The translations under genes were made by a program, and so were the position numbers. From NCBI RefSeq assembly GCF_000397205.1, contig NC_021237.1:2729001-2793000 (forward strand): a stretch of DNA of 64,000 nt. Direction: 5' to 3'. Positions within the stretch are counted from its first letter, which is position 1. Each line of letters opens with the position of its first letter. This DNA is from Pseudomonas protegens CHA0 (GTDB lineage Bacteria; Pseudomonadota; Gammaproteobacteria; Pseudomonadales; Pseudomonadaceae). A model generated the notes under the pieces. That model was not told the origin of the DNA. It ran no database searches and worked only from the letters and a program-made list of their open reading frames with translations. Positions 8,168 through 16,898 of this stretch are shown here, one piece after another.

Positions 8168-9805
8168 ATGTTTAAGAAAGTGAACACGGCCCTGATCGGG
8201 CTGGCGATGTCGATAGGCCTCACGACCGCGCACGCGGCTGAGCCGAAGAAAGTGGATGTGCTGCTGATCGGTGGCGGCATCATGAGTTCGACCCTCGGGG
8301 TCTGGCTCAATGAGCTGCAGCCGGATTGGTCGATGGAGATGGTCGAGCGCCTGGACGGCGTCGCAGAAGAAAGCTCCAACGGCTGGAACAACGCCGGTAC
8401 CGGCCACTCCGCTTTGGCCGAGCTGAACTACACGCCGGAAGGCAAGGACGGCAAGATCGAGATCGCCAAGGCCATCGAGATCAACGAAGCGTTCCAGATT
8501 TCCCGGCAGTTCTGGTCCTGGCAGGTCAAGAACGGCGTCCTGAAGAACCCGCGTTCGTTCATCAACTCCACCCCGCACATGAGCTTTGTCTGGGGCGATG
8601 ACAACATCAAGTTCCTCAAGGCCCGCTACGAGGCCCTGCAGGCCAGCCCGCTGTTCAGCGGCATGCAGTACTCCGAAGACGCCGAGCAGATCAAGAAGTG
8701 GGTTCCACTGATGATGGAAGGTCGTGACCCGGCGCAGAAGATCGCTGCGACCTGGACCCCGATCGGCACCGACGTCAACTTCGGCGAGATCACTCGCCAG
8801 TTCGTTGCCCACCTGCAGGCCCAGCCCAACTTCGCGCTGAAACTGTCCAGCGAAGTGCAGGAAATCGAGCGCAATAAAGACGGCTCGTGGCGCGTGACCT
8901 ACAAGAACCTCAAGGACGGTTCGAAAACCGAGACCGACGCCAAGTTCGTGTTCATCGGCGCCGGCGGCGGTGCCCTGCACCTGCTGCAGAAGTCGGGCAT
9001 TCCTGAAGCCAACGAATACGCCGGCTTCCCGGTGGGTGGCTCGTTCCTGGTGACCGACAACGCCAGCGTGGCCGAGCAGCACCTGGCCAAGGCCTACGGC
9101 AAGGCTTCGGTCGGCGCGCCACCGATGTCGGTTCCGCACCTGGACACTCGTGTGCTGGACGGCAAGCGGGTGATCCTGTTTGGCCCATTCGCTACCTTCT
9201 CCACCAAGTTCCTCAAGGAAGGTTCGTACTTCGACCTGCTGACCAGCACCACCACCCACAACTTCTGGCCGATGACCAAGGTGGGCATCGAGCAGTACCC
9301 GCTGGTGGAATACCTGGCCGGCCAGCTGATGCTGTCGGATGACGACCGCTTCGCCGCGCTGAAGGAATACTTCCCCAACGCCAAGCAGGAAGACTGGCGC
9401 CTGTGGCAGGCCGGCCAGCGCGTGCAGATCATCAAGCGTGACGAAGAGAAGGGCGGCGTGCTGAAACTGGGCACCGAGATCGTGGCCTCCGAAGACGGCA
9501 GCATCGCCGGCCTGCTGGGCGCATCCCCAGGTGCTTCGACCGCCGCGCCGATCATGCTCAGCGTGCTGCAGAAAGTCTTCAAGGACCAGGTCGCGACCCC
9601 GGCCTGGCAGGAGAAGCTCAAGCAGATTGTGCCGAGCTACGGTACGGCCCTGAACGACAGCCCTGAGCGTGTGGCCAAAGAATGGGCCTACACCGCTGAA
9701 GTGCTGCAACTGACCCCGCCACCGCCGGTCAAGGGCGCGGCGCCTCAGGCTCCGGCCAGCCTGGCCAAGCCAGAGAGCAACCCAGCGGCCGACATGGCGC
9801 TGTAA
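8168..9805 (+). CDS. mqo: Malate:quinone oxidoreductase
   Basis: This FAD enzyme oxidises malate to oxaloacetate and passes electrons to the quinone pool at the inner membrane. It replaces or supplements NAD-dependent malate dehydrogenase in Pseudomonas. The FAD-binding start [19 protein letters not shown] (residues 29-47) and the family signatures [20 protein letters not shown] and [17 protein letters not shown] are present. The 545-residue length is slightly above the usual 500. The extra residues are a hydrophobic, signal-like leader (residues 1-24, TTAHA-A) and a Pro/Ala-rich tail after residue 515. It is a single gene followed by a strong hairpin. Confidence 0.96.
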   Translation: MFKKVNTALIGLAMSIGLTTAHAAEPKKVDVLLIGGGIMSSTLGVWLNELQPDWSMEMVERLDGVAEESSNGWNNAGTGHSALAELNYTPEGKDGKIEIAKAIEINEAFQISRQFWSWQVKNGVLKNPRSFINSTPHMSFVWGDDNIKFLKARYEALQASPLFSGMQYSEDAEQIKKWVPLMMEGRDPAQKIAATWTPIGTDVNFGEITRQFVAHLQAQPNFALKLSSEVQEIERNKDGSWRVTYKNLKDGSKTETDAKFVFIGAGGGALHLLQKSGIPEANEYAGFPVGGSFLVTDNASVAEQHLAKAYGKASVGAPPMSVPHLDTRVLDGKRVILFGPFATFSTKFLKEGSYFDLLTSTTTHNFWPMTKVGIEQYPLVEYLAGQLMLSDDDRFAALKEYFPNAKQEDWRLWQAGQRVQIIKRDEEKGGVLKLGTEIVASEDGSIAGLLGASPGASTAAPIMLSVLQKVFKDQVATPAWQEKLKQIVPSYGTALNDSPERVAKEWAYTAEVLQLTPPPPVKGAAPQAPASLAKPESNPAADMAL

Positions 9806-9812
9806 GCCCTCG

Positions 9813-9839
9813 GCCCCGCCCGCGTTCGTCGGGCGGGGC
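9813..9839 (+). terminator. GC-rich hairpin after mqo
   Basis: GCCCCGCCCG and CGGGCGGGGC form a perfect 10-bp stem around a 7-base loop, eight bases after the mqo stop codon. No T tract follows, so it may act with Rho or protect the mRNA 3' end rather than terminate alone. Confidence 0.7.
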
Positions 9840-10060
9840 ACCGCGGATGCCCCGGTGCATCCGTATCCTGTGCCGGTTGCGGCCATGGCCCCGCCATAGC
9901 CGCAGCCAGCCAGTCTCTTGCTCCCGATCCCATTCGCGCTTTTTCGCCGATGCACGCGCCCGATGCGCTGCCCGGTTGTGCGCCTGTGTCACCCGCGCCG
10001 GGTTATCATGGCGCGCCCGCCGTAGCCGGGCATGCCCCAATCCTCGGAGTCACCGCCTCG

Positions 10061-10783
10061 ATGTCCAGCATCACCCTGTTCCAAGCCCCGCCGCCCGAAG
10101 CCATCCAGAGCCAGATCCAGCAGATGGTGGTGGACTACATCACCGATGTCAGCGCGGTGGCCATCGCCCCGAGCAACCCGCTGTACAACCTGTACCAGTA
10201 CGGCGTCGGCTATGAGGTGCACCTGTACCTGCAGGCCATGGACGGTTCCCGGGGGATCGCGGTGGAGCTGGTGGTGGCCACCGACCCGCAGGCCCCGGAC
10301 CAGGTGCTGGGTTTCACCCTGTACCTGCCGGTCAAGGACGATCCCCAGGCCTGCGCCGTGGCGTACATGGCAGTGCTGCAAGGCCACCGGCGCCAGGGCA
10401 TTGCCCGGCAGATGCTGCAAGCCATGCTGGCGCGTTACCCCCATGCGGAACTTGCCTGCAACGTGGCCAAGGTGGGGTGTTTCGAGGCCCTGGGCTTCCA
10501 GCTGCTGGGCGCCCGCGGCCCGCAGGTGCTGATGAACACCCGGGACCACGGCAGCGACGGCCTGCTGGCGGTGCTGGATGTGGCACCGATCTACCAGTCG
10601 GTGGAAGTGCGGCAGATCCACACCTACCTGCTGGCCCAGCACGGGCGCAAAGCCATGCTGGAAGCGGAGAAAAAGCGCGACCGGCAGCTGGACCAGATGA
10701 CCCGCCAGGCCCAGGCGCTGGTGCGCGAGCGCCTCGGGGAAGCGGCCTTGTACCGCTCACGGGCGCCGCAGTTGATCAACTGA
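10061..10783 (+). CDS. GNAT-family acetyltransferase with coiled C-terminal extension
   Basis: The 240-residue protein has a GNAT core at about residues 50-150. It includes VAYMAVLQGHRRQGIARQML, the acetyl-CoA pyrophosphate-binding loop (Q/RxxGxA form), and CFEALGFQLLGARG, the terminal GNAT strand-helix. A charged helical tail follows (EAEKKRDRQLDQMTRQAQAL, about 200-225). ATG 10061 is preceded by GGAG at a suitable distance. The 37 residues upstream in the open frame look non-coding. The acceptor substrate is unknown. The stop codon lies inside a palindrome, CAGTTGATCAACTG (10769-10782). Confidence 0.85.
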   Translation: MSSITLFQAPPPEAIQSQIQQMVVDYITDVSAVAIAPSNPLYNLYQYGVGYEVHLYLQAMDGSRGIAVELVVATDPQAPDQVLGFTLYLPVKDDPQACAVAYMAVLQGHRRQGIARQMLQAMLARYPHAELACNVAKVGCFEALGFQLLGARGPQVLMNTRDHGSDGLLAVLDVAPIYQSVEVRQIHTYLLAQHGRKAMLEAEKKRDRQLDQMTRQAQALVRERLGEAALYRSRAPQLIN

Positions 10784-10850
10784 TCGGGTTGCTTGTTTTT
10801 GCCCGAGTGTCTGTGTAGTTTGGCGAAAACACGCAATAACGGGCATAAAC

Positions 10851-11633
10851 ATGCAAGGTCAACACCCGCCAGCCGAGCTGCCATCCTTGCGTCGGCAAAA
10901 AATCCTTCTGCTGCTGGAGCGCGACGGCAAGGTCATGGCCGCCGAACTGAGCCGGCATTTCGCGGTGTCCGAAGACACCATCCGTCGCGACCTGGCGGAG
11001 CTGGATGCCGGCGGCCTGGTGCAGCGGGTCCATGGTGGCGCGCTGCCGCGGCCCAAGGACAGCGGCAAGGACTATTTCACCCGGGTCGGCGAAACCAATG
11101 AGGCGAAACTGCGCCTGGCGCAATATGCCGTGCAATGGGTGCAGGACGGCCAGACGGTGCTGTTCGATTCCGGCTCCACCACCCTGCACATCGCCCAGTC
11201 GCTGCCGGCGGACATCAGCCTGACCGCGGTCACCGCCTCGCCGATGATTGCCGTGGCCCTGGCCGAGTACCCCAAGGTCAGGGTGATTCTCGCCGGTGGC
11301 CAGCTCAACCCGGCAACCCTGTCCGCCAGCGGCCATGAAGCACTGCGCATGATCCAGGGAATCAAGGCCGACCTGATGTTCACCGGCGTCTGCGCGATCC
11401 ACCCGGAGATCGGCATCAGCTCCCTGCATTTCGACGAGGTGCCGATCAAGCAGGCAATGTTCGACAGTGCCAGCGAGGTCATCGCCGTGACCACCGCCGA
11501 CAAGCTCGGCGCCATGGAACCCTTCGTGGTGGTGCCATGCAACCGCTTGCACCGGCTGGTGACCGAGCAGGAGGCGCCGGGTGTGGACATCGAAGGCTAT
11601 CGGCAGTTGGGGATCGAGGTGCTGCAGGTCTGA
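10851..11633 (+). CDS. DeoR/GlpR-family transcriptional regulator
   Basis: This 260-residue DeoR-family repressor has an N-terminal winged HTH at residues 10-65 (VMAAELSRHFAVSEDTIRRD and then LVQRVHGGALP). The C-terminal sensor domain has the family motifs DSGSTTLHIAQSL (phosphate-binding loop), ASGHEALRMIQGIKADLMFTG and VTTADKLG. Such regulators sense phosphorylated sugars or related metabolites and often control adjacent transport or kinase genes. No such operon is adjacent here, so the target is unknown. Confidence 0.9.
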   Translation: MQGQHPPAELPSLRRQKILLLLERDGKVMAAELSRHFAVSEDTIRRDLAELDAGGLVQRVHGGALPRPKDSGKDYFTRVGETNEAKLRLAQYAVQWVQDGQTVLFDSGSTTLHIAQSLPADISLTAVTASPMIAVALAEYPKVRVILAGGQLNPATLSASGHEALRMIQGIKADLMFTGVCAIHPEIGISSLHFDEVPIKQAMFDSASEVIAVTTADKLGAMEPFVVVPCNRLHRLVTEQEAPGVDIEGYRQLGIEVLQV

Positions 11634-11749
11634 TCCGGCAGCGACCCCCGTTCCGGCGCCGCTTGCAGTAGATGGGGCAGCGCCTCGCGGGGTTGAGCCG
11701 TTTTGAAACCCAGGTGCAGCCGTTGCCGGGTGCGGTGCAATTGCATGGG

Positions 11750-12547
11750 TCAATTCCTGGATGGCGGCGGGGTCAGTGCCTGGCTCATCCACTGCGCCAT
11801 CTGCCGCAAGCGGTCGCTGAAACCGGCGCCGGCGGGGGCCGTTGCCTCGGCGGCCTGGCGAAACACGTCGATGGTGCCTGCCATTTCCGGGTAGTGCTGC
11901 ACAAACAGCCACACATGCTCATCCAGGCTCTGGGGCCAGCTCGGCTCCTGCTCCTGGCGCAGCAGGTTGGTGGCGCGAACGAGTTTGCGCGAGGCCTGCC
12001 GTTGCAGCCGGAGGACTTCGGCGGGCTTCTGTTCGCGGTCGATGCGCTTGGCGTAGTCGTCCAGCACTGCGAGAAAGTCACCGTTCACCGCCAGGGCAAT
12101 CTCCCGGCTGGGCCTGAAAGGTGCAAAGCGCGAGCGCAGGTCTTCGCCCCACAGGCAGCGGCAATGGTGCTTGAGCCAATAGCCCCAGCTGCCGAGGTTC
12201 CGCGTTTCCAGCACCTGGTTGAGGTCGCCGATATCGAAATCGATCTTCGACACCAGCGGGTGGCGCGCTTGCAGGGCTTGGCGCAGGTTTTCCAGATGCT
12301 GGCACGCGGTCGGGTCGGCGGGATCTTGCAGGATCAGGCACAGGTCCAGGTCGGAAGCTCCAGGCCGGGCTGTGCCACGGGCGACGCTGCCGTACAGGTA
12401 CAGGCTATGCAGCGGCGGGCTGGCGGGAGCGGTGAGGGCGGCGCACAGCTCGTCGAGCAGGGCTCGGTACTCGGGCTGCAGGGGGGGGGCGGCAGGAAGG
12501 GCGATCAAGCCGTCGGCATCGACGCCGAATGCGCTATCGGGTGACAT
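11750..12547 (-). CDS. Nucleotidyltransferase-domain protein (minimal NTase type)
   Basis: The 265-residue protein has the polymerase-beta-type nucleotidyltransferase signature at residues 47-72: SLYLYGSVARGTARPGASDL followed by DLCLIL. This is the GS...DxD motif, with Asp residues to bind metal. The C-terminal half is helical and may bind the acceptor (a drug, RNA or protein). It is not clearly a known aminoglycoside enzyme. Its coding strand carries a run of nine C (plus-strand G9 at 12481-12489) encoding the Ala-Pro stretch near residue 20. Confidence 0.8.
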   Translation of the reverse strand: MSPDSAFGVDADGLIALPAAPPLQPEYRALLDELCAALTAPASPPLHSLYLYGSVARGTARPGASDLDLCLILQDPADPTACQHLENLRQALQARHPLVSKIDFDIGDLNQVLETRNLGSWGYWLKHHCRCLWGEDLRSRFAPFRPSREIALAVNGDFLAVLDDYAKRIDREQKPAEVLRLQRQASRKLVRATNLLRQEQEPSWPQSLDEHVWLFVQHYPEMAGTIDVFRQAAEATAPAGAGFSDRLRQMAQWMSQALTPPPSRN

Positions 12548-12590
12548 GGGGTGGCCTGTAATGCGGGTTCAGCGGCCACCTTAGCAAAGT

Positions 12591-12620
12591 CTGCCCGGGC
12601 CGTTGGAGCGGCCCGGGCAG
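12591..12620 (-). terminator. Hairpin after the MHS transporter gene
   Basis: CTGCCCGGGCC and GGCCCGGGCAG form a perfect 11-bp stem with an 8-base loop, just past the minus-strand stop at 12635. The sequence after it in the minus direction has only a short ACTTTG tail, so termination strength is uncertain. Confidence 0.7.
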
Positions 12621-12634
12621 GGTTGGGTCCAGCC

Positions 12635-13963
12635 TCAGTTCTTGAAGGCCGAGTGCTTGCGGCCCTGGTCGAGGAAGGCGAACACCACCACCAGCACCGC
12701 GGCGACGGCGAGAATGATCACCACGCCGTCGGTGGAGTGGGTGGCCGAGGCCGTCACCAGGGACAGAGCGCCCAGCGGCGCCAGGCCACCAGCGATGGCG
12801 GTGCCGATCTCGCGCCCTGTGCCGAAGCCCGAAGAGCGGGTCGCGGTGGGGAACTGGCGGCTGAGGAAGGAGCCCTGTGGGGCGAACATCATCGGCGCCA
12901 GAATGCCGGTGCCGACGCCGATGGCGATGTAGATCATCAGGCTCTCACCGGTGTTCAGCAGGGCCAGGAAGGGGTAGGCGAACAGCACCGAGAACAGCCC
13001 GCCGAGGATCAGCACGGTCTTGCTGCTCCACTTGTCGCAGAGCCAGCCGAAGAACGGCACGGCGACGATGGCGATCAGGCTGGCGATGGTCACTGACAGC
13101 GAAGTGACGTGCACATCGACGTTCTTGTACTGGGTCAGGTAGGCCAGGGAGAAGGTCTTGAAGATGTAGCTCAGGGCGTTGTAGCCCACCGCCACGAAGA
13201 ACACCACGGCCAGGCCCTTGAGGTCGTTCTTGAACAGCGCCTTGAGTGGCGAGGCCTTGGCTTTCTGGCTTTCCTTGCTCAGTTCCTTGAACTCCGGGGT
13301 TTCCGGAATGCTGTTGCGCACCCACAGGCCGACGGCCACCAGGACGATGCTGCAGACGAACGGAATGCGCCAGCCGCCGGCCAGCAGGAAGTCGTTGCCG
13401 TTGATGGTCAGCAGGTAGATGGTCAGCGACGACAGCAGCAGGCCCAGGTTCAGCCCCAGCGCCGGCCAGGCGCCCTGGCTGCCGCGCTTGCCTTCGCTGG
13501 CATGCTCATAGGAGGTGACCGCCGCGCCGGACAGTTCGGCGCCGGCGCCCAGGCCCTGGATGATGCGGATTGCCACCAGCAGGATCGGCGCCCAGATGCC
13601 GATCGACGCATAGCTGGGGATCAGGCCGATCAGCGCGGTGCACACGCCCATCAGGCAGAAGGTCAGCACCAGTACCTGCTTGCGGCCGAACTTGTCCCCC
13701 AGGTAGCCGAACAGGATGCCGCCGAAGGGGCGGGCGATAAAGCCGATGGCAAAGGTCGAGAAGGCCATCAGGGTGGCGCTTTTCGGGTTGCTGTTATCGA
13801 AGAAGATCTTCGAGAAGACGATGGCCGCCATGGTGGCGTAGAGGTAGAAGTCATACCACTCCAGCATCGAGCCGAAGATGGTGGCCGCCGCGACCTTGCG
13901 CAGGCGTTTCTTGGTTTGCTGTGGGGTTTCCGCTGCAGTACTGCTGGTTTCAACTGCGGTCAT
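12635..13963 (-). CDS. MFS transporter of the metabolite:H+ symporter (MHS) family
   Basis: This 442-residue, twelve-helix permease starts with ATIFGSMLEWYDFYLYATMA, the hallmark of MHS symporters such as KgtP, ShiA and ProP. It carries the MFS loop motif GYLGDKFGRKQVLVLTFCLM between helices 2 and 3. Residues 200-260 hold the central cytoplasmic loop (SIPETPEFKELSKESQ). The gene lies 154 bases downstream of lhgO on the same strand, so it may import a dicarboxylate related to 2-hydroxyglutarate or 2-oxoglutarate. That substrate is inference from context only. Confidence 0.92.
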   Translation of the reverse strand: MTAVETSSTAAETPQQTKKRLRKVAAATIFGSMLEWYDFYLYATMAAIVFSKIFFDNSNPKSATLMAFSTFAIGFIARPFGGILFGYLGDKFGRKQVLVLTFCLMGVCTALIGLIPSYASIGIWAPILLVAIRIIQGLGAGAELSGAAVTSYEHASEGKRGSQGAWPALGLNLGLLLSSLTIYLLTINGNDFLLAGGWRIPFVCSIVLVAVGLWVRNSIPETPEFKELSKESQKAKASPLKALFKNDLKGLAVVFFVAVGYNALSYIFKTFSLAYLTQYKNVDVHVTSLSVTIASLIAIVAVPFFGWLCDKWSSKTVLILGGLFSVLFAYPFLALLNTGESLMIYIAIGVGTGILAPMMFAPQGSFLSRQFPTATRSSGFGTGREIGTAIAGGLAPLGALSLVTASATHSTDGVVIILAVAAVLVVVFAFLDQGRKHSAFKN

Positions 13964-14117
13964 ATCCGTACATCCTCATGAATCATTGTAGTTATTGTCG
14001 AGTTGACGCGAGCCTTGCGCGACGCGCCCTAAAGGGCGGCCAAGGGGTATTGCGGCGACACGCGGCCCGCTTGGCAGTGCCGGGGCACTGCACTGCAAGG
14101 TGATGGCGCGGGGTGTT

Positions 14118-15311
14118 TCAGGCGGCCTGGAAAATCCGGTCGGCAATCATCGAGCCAATGGGAATCGCCGAGGTGGCGGCGGGCGAGGGCGCGTTGCACA
14201 CATGCAACATGCGCGGGGTTTCGGCGAACAGGAAATCGTGCACCAGGCTGCCGTCGCGCATCACCGCCTGGGCGCGGATCCCCGCCTCATAAGGCAGCAG
14301 GTCTTCCACTTGCAGGGAAGGGCAGTACTTGCGGCACTGCTCCAGGTAGCCGGACTTGAACAGCGAGTTCTTCATCTCGGTGGTGCCAGAGCCGAGGTTC
14401 TGCCAGATGGTTTTCCAGAAACCGGGGAAGCTGGCGTACTGCGCCACGTCGCGCCAGTTGATGGAGAACTTCCTGTAGTTCTCCCGGCCCAGGCCCAGTA
14501 CCGCGTTGGGGCCGACGGTAACGCTGCCGTCGATCATGCGGGTCAGGTGCACCCCGAGGAACGGCAGCTCCGGATCGGGGATCGGGTAGATCAAGTGATT
14601 GACGATGTTGTTCTTCGACGCCGGCAGGCGGAAGTACTCGCCGCGAAAGGGGATGATCTGGTGGTCGATCTTCACCCCGGCCATCACCGCCAGGCGATCC
14701 GATTGCAGGCCGGCGCAGGCCACCAGCTTCTTCGCCCGCCAGCTGCCGCCATGGCTGCTGACGGTGACGCTGTCGGCGCTTTCCTGGATCGCGGTGACGG
14801 TCTGGCTCAGGCAGATCTCGCCGCCCTCGCGGCGGATCACCCGGGCCATGGTGTCGCAGACTTCGCGGTAGTCGACGATGCCGGTGGCGTCGAGGAACAG
14901 CCCGCCAAGACCGACGATATTCGGTTCGCGCTGGCGCAGTTGCTCGGCGTCCAGGCGCTCCACCTTCAGGCCGTTCTGTTGCGAGCGCTGGTACAGGGCC
15001 TCCATGCGCTGCACTTCCAGGGCGTTGGACGCCACCAGCACCTTGCCGCAGACCTCGAACTTGATCCCGTGCTCGCTGCAGAACTGCTTGGTGGCCTCGG
15101 CGCCACGCTTGCACAGGTCGGCCTTGAGGCTGCCCGGGGCGTAGTAGATGCCGGCGTGGATCACCCCGCTGTTGTGCCCGGTCTGGTGCTTGGCCAGGAC
15201 GTTTTCCTTTTCCAGGATGACCAGCGAAGCGCCGGGCTGGCGCTTGAGGATCTCCATCGCCGTAGCCAGGCCGACGATGCCGCCGCCGATGATGCAAAAG
15301 TCGTAAATCAT
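14118..15311 (-). CDS. lhgO: L-2-hydroxyglutarate oxidase
   Basis: This 397-residue FAD enzyme oxidises L-2-hydroxyglutarate to 2-oxoglutarate at the membrane, feeding electrons to quinone. The FAD motif DFCIIGGGIVGLATAMEIL (residues 3-21) is followed by LHGO signatures: HNSGVIHAGIYYAPGSLKA, CNAPSPAATSAIPIG near the C-terminus, and IPFRGEYFRL. It lies directly downstream of a GntR/FCD regulator and upstream of an MHS permease, all on the minus strand. A TTGTCAGAC half-operator 48 bases upstream suggests control by that regulator. In other Pseudomonas, lhgO is repressed by the GntR protein LhgR. Confidence 0.93.
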   Translation of the reverse strand: MIYDFCIIGGGIVGLATAMEILKRQPGASLVILEKENVLAKHQTGHNSGVIHAGIYYAPGSLKADLCKRGAEATKQFCSEHGIKFEVCGKVLVASNALEVQRMEALYQRSQQNGLKVERLDAEQLRQREPNIVGLGGLFLDATGIVDYREVCDTMARVIRREGGEICLSQTVTAIQESADSVTVSSHGGSWRAKKLVACAGLQSDRLAVMAGVKIDHQIIPFRGEYFRLPASKNNIVNHLIYPIPDPELPFLGVHLTRMIDGSVTVGPNAVLGLGRENYRKFSINWRDVAQYASFPGFWKTIWQNLGSGTTEMKNSLFKSGYLEQCRKYCPSLQVEDLLPYEAGIRAQAVMRDGSLVHDFLFAETPRMLHVCNAPSPAATSAIPIGSMIADRIFQAA

Positions 15312-15358
15312 TGTTCTTAGGTACCTTGGATCCAATGCGTTTCGGTCTGGTTATCAGG

Positions 15359-15369
15359 TTGTCAGACTA
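15359..15369. promoter_or_regulatory. Probable GntR operator upstream of lhgO
   Basis: TTGTCAGACTA lies 48 bases upstream of lhgO. With its flank TCAGG it repeats 14 bases of the palindrome found upstream of the GntR gene itself (16164-16174). A one-base difference breaks the right arm. Repetition at both promoters of one locus is the evidence; binding is inferred. Confidence 0.65.
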
Positions 15370-15426
15370 ACTAATCCGACAAAAAACCGCAGGCCGTGGC
15401 ATGCGGCTCGAAGCGTGAAGCTTTGG

Positions 15427-16137
15427 TCAATCGATAGTCGGCAGTTCCAGGCCCAGGCGCTTGGCCGAAGCCCGCAAGTGGGCGTCGGCGCAACCGGCGG
15501 CGGCCTGGCGGTCGCCAGCGGCAATCGCCTGGTACAGCGCCTGGTGTTCCTGGGTGGCATCGGCGGAACCGCCCACCATGCGCAGCGCCGAGTTCTCCCA
15601 GGCGGCCTTGCGGGCGCTGGTCAGCTGGCTGCGCAGAAAATCATGGAAGGCCACGAAATAGTCGTTCTTGCTGGCCTCGGCGATGGCCCGGTGGAACTCC
15701 ACGTCGGCCAGCCCCGCGGCTTCGAAATCACTGCGCTTGTCGTGCATTTCCTGCAACGCGCCCTGCATCCGTTGCAGGTCGGCGGCGTCGCGGCGCTGGG
15801 CGGCGATCGACGCGGCCTGGGTTTCGATCCACAAACGCATCTCGAACATCTGCGCCAGGTCCGGCAGGCGGCCATCGCCCTGGGGGAAACGGAACACGGT
15901 GCCGGCGGGGGTCTTGGAAATGTACGAACCCAGGCCACGCCGGGCGATCAGTACGCCGTCGGCTTTGAGCTGGGCGATGGCCTCGCGAATCACCGAGCGG
16001 CTGACGTTCAACTGCTCGGCCAGTTGCTGCTCGGTGGGCAGGCGCGATTCGGGGGCCAGGCGGCCGGAGTCGATCTCGGTGCGGATCGCATTGACCACAC
16101 GCACAACGAGAGAGTCGGGTCGCTGGAGTTCAAGCAT
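15427..16137 (-). CDS. GntR/FadR-family regulator (FCD domain), LhgR-like
   Basis: The 236-residue protein has an N-terminal GntR winged HTH (residues 10-75: SRLPTEQQLAEQLNVSRSVI, then REAIAQLKADGVLIARRGLG). A C-terminal FCD ligand-binding domain holds the metal or ligand residues D/E...H in LADVEFHRAIAEAS and QEHQALYQAI. It lies immediately upstream of lhgO and shares its operator motif, so I infer it represses lhgO, the permease and itself, with 2-hydroxyglutarate as the likely inducer. The assignment to LhgR is by analogy with P. putida, not by search. Confidence 0.88.
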   Translation of the reverse strand: MLELQRPDSLVVRVVNAIRTEIDSGRLAPESRLPTEQQLAEQLNVSRSVIREAIAQLKADGVLIARRGLGSYISKTPAGTVFRFPQGDGRLPDLAQMFEMRLWIETQAASIAAQRRDAADLQRMQGALQEMHDKRSDFEAAGLADVEFHRAIAEASKNDYFVAFHDFLRSQLTSARKAAWENSALRMVGGSADATQEHQALYQAIAAGDRQAAAGCADAHLRASAKRLGLELPTID

Positions 16138-16163
16138 GGGTGGGTAAAACCTTGGTAGTCAGG

Positions 16164-16174
16164 TTGTCAGACAA
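16164..16174. promoter_or_regulatory. Palindromic GntR operator upstream of its own gene
   Basis: TTGTCAGACAA is a perfect inverted repeat (TTGTC, A, GACAA) 27 bases upstream of the GntR start. The 14 bases TCAGGTTGTCAGAC are identical to the site upstream of lhgO. FCD-type regulators typically bind short palindromes of this size. Confidence 0.75.
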
Positions 16175-16201
16175 TAGCCGTTGGGAATTTTCGCTGTCAA
16201 G

Positions 16202-16224
16202 AAAAACCCACGCCAGGCAGGCGT
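16202..16224 (-). terminator. Rho-independent terminator after a GNAT gene
   Basis: Read on the minus strand, ACGCC and GGCGT pair around a 5-base loop and are followed by GGG and a run of five T. It lies 24 bases past the stop codon of the acetyltransferase ending at 16248 and upstream of the GntR promoter. Confidence 0.7.
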
Positions 16225-16247
16225 AGGCGGGGGCCACAAACCCGCAC

Positions 16248-16775
16248 TCAGGCCGTAAGGGGGCAACTGAAAATCAGGTCGTCGAAGTCTTCGCCACCCA
16301 TGCGGAAGGCCCCTTCGTCACGTTGCTGGAAGACGAAACCGCATCGCTGCAGAACCTGGCAGGACGCAGCATTGCCGTCGGTGACCGTGGCCACCAGGCG
16401 CTTGATCCCCAGGCTGTGGCGGGCGTATTGCATCAGCGTGCGCAGGGATTCCGTGGCCAGGCCCTTGCCTTGATGACCGGGGGCCAGCAGGTAGCCGACC
16501 TCGGCTTCGGCGCCGGACCGGTCGCTGACTCGCAGGCCGGTGAAGCCCAGCTCCTCGCCGCTGTGGCGATCGCGGATCACCAGGCACAGCCAGTGGTCGC
16601 AATCCATGTCCCAATGGGGCAGGCGCGAGGTGAAACGCTCCTCGATCTGCATCCGGGAGAGCGGATCGCAGACATAGCGCAGGTTTTCCGGGTCGCTGTG
16701 CAGGGCCAGGAACAGCTCCCAGTCATGGACGTTCAGGGGGCGCAGGTTCAGGCGAGGGGTGTGCAGTTCCAGCAT
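16248..16775 (-). CDS. RimJ/RimL-type GNAT acetyltransferase
   Basis: The 175-residue protein starts MLELHTPRLNLRPLNVHDWE, the standard N-terminus of RimJ/RimL-like N-acetyltransferases. The acetyl-CoA site is EVGYLLAPGHQGKGLATESL (Q/RxxGxG/A). NAASCQVLQRCGFVFQQRDE closes the fold. It probably acetylates an alpha-amine of a protein or small molecule; the target is unknown. The start at 16775 was chosen over 16814 because it matches the family N-terminus. Confidence 0.9.
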   Translation of the reverse strand: MLELHTPRLNLRPLNVHDWELFLALHSDPENLRYVCDPLSRMQIEERFTSRLPHWDMDCDHWLCLVIRDRHSGEELGFTGLRVSDRSGAEAEVGYLLAPGHQGKGLATESLRTLMQYARHSLGIKRLVATVTDGNAASCQVLQRCGFVFQQRDEGAFRMGGEDFDDLIFSCPLTA

Positions 16776-16898
16776 GGGGGCTCCCGATCCGTGGGCAGGA
16801 AAGATTTTGGGCACTTTACAGGAGAAAAGTCTGACCGCTGCGCTGCTTATTTCGCATAAGATCCCGGGCCTGGGTTTTCAGGGATAGGGCAGGTAAGC

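Noticed and set aside
8150..9955. 601-codon minus-strand frame
   Set aside because: It mirrors mqo and shows only shadow composition.
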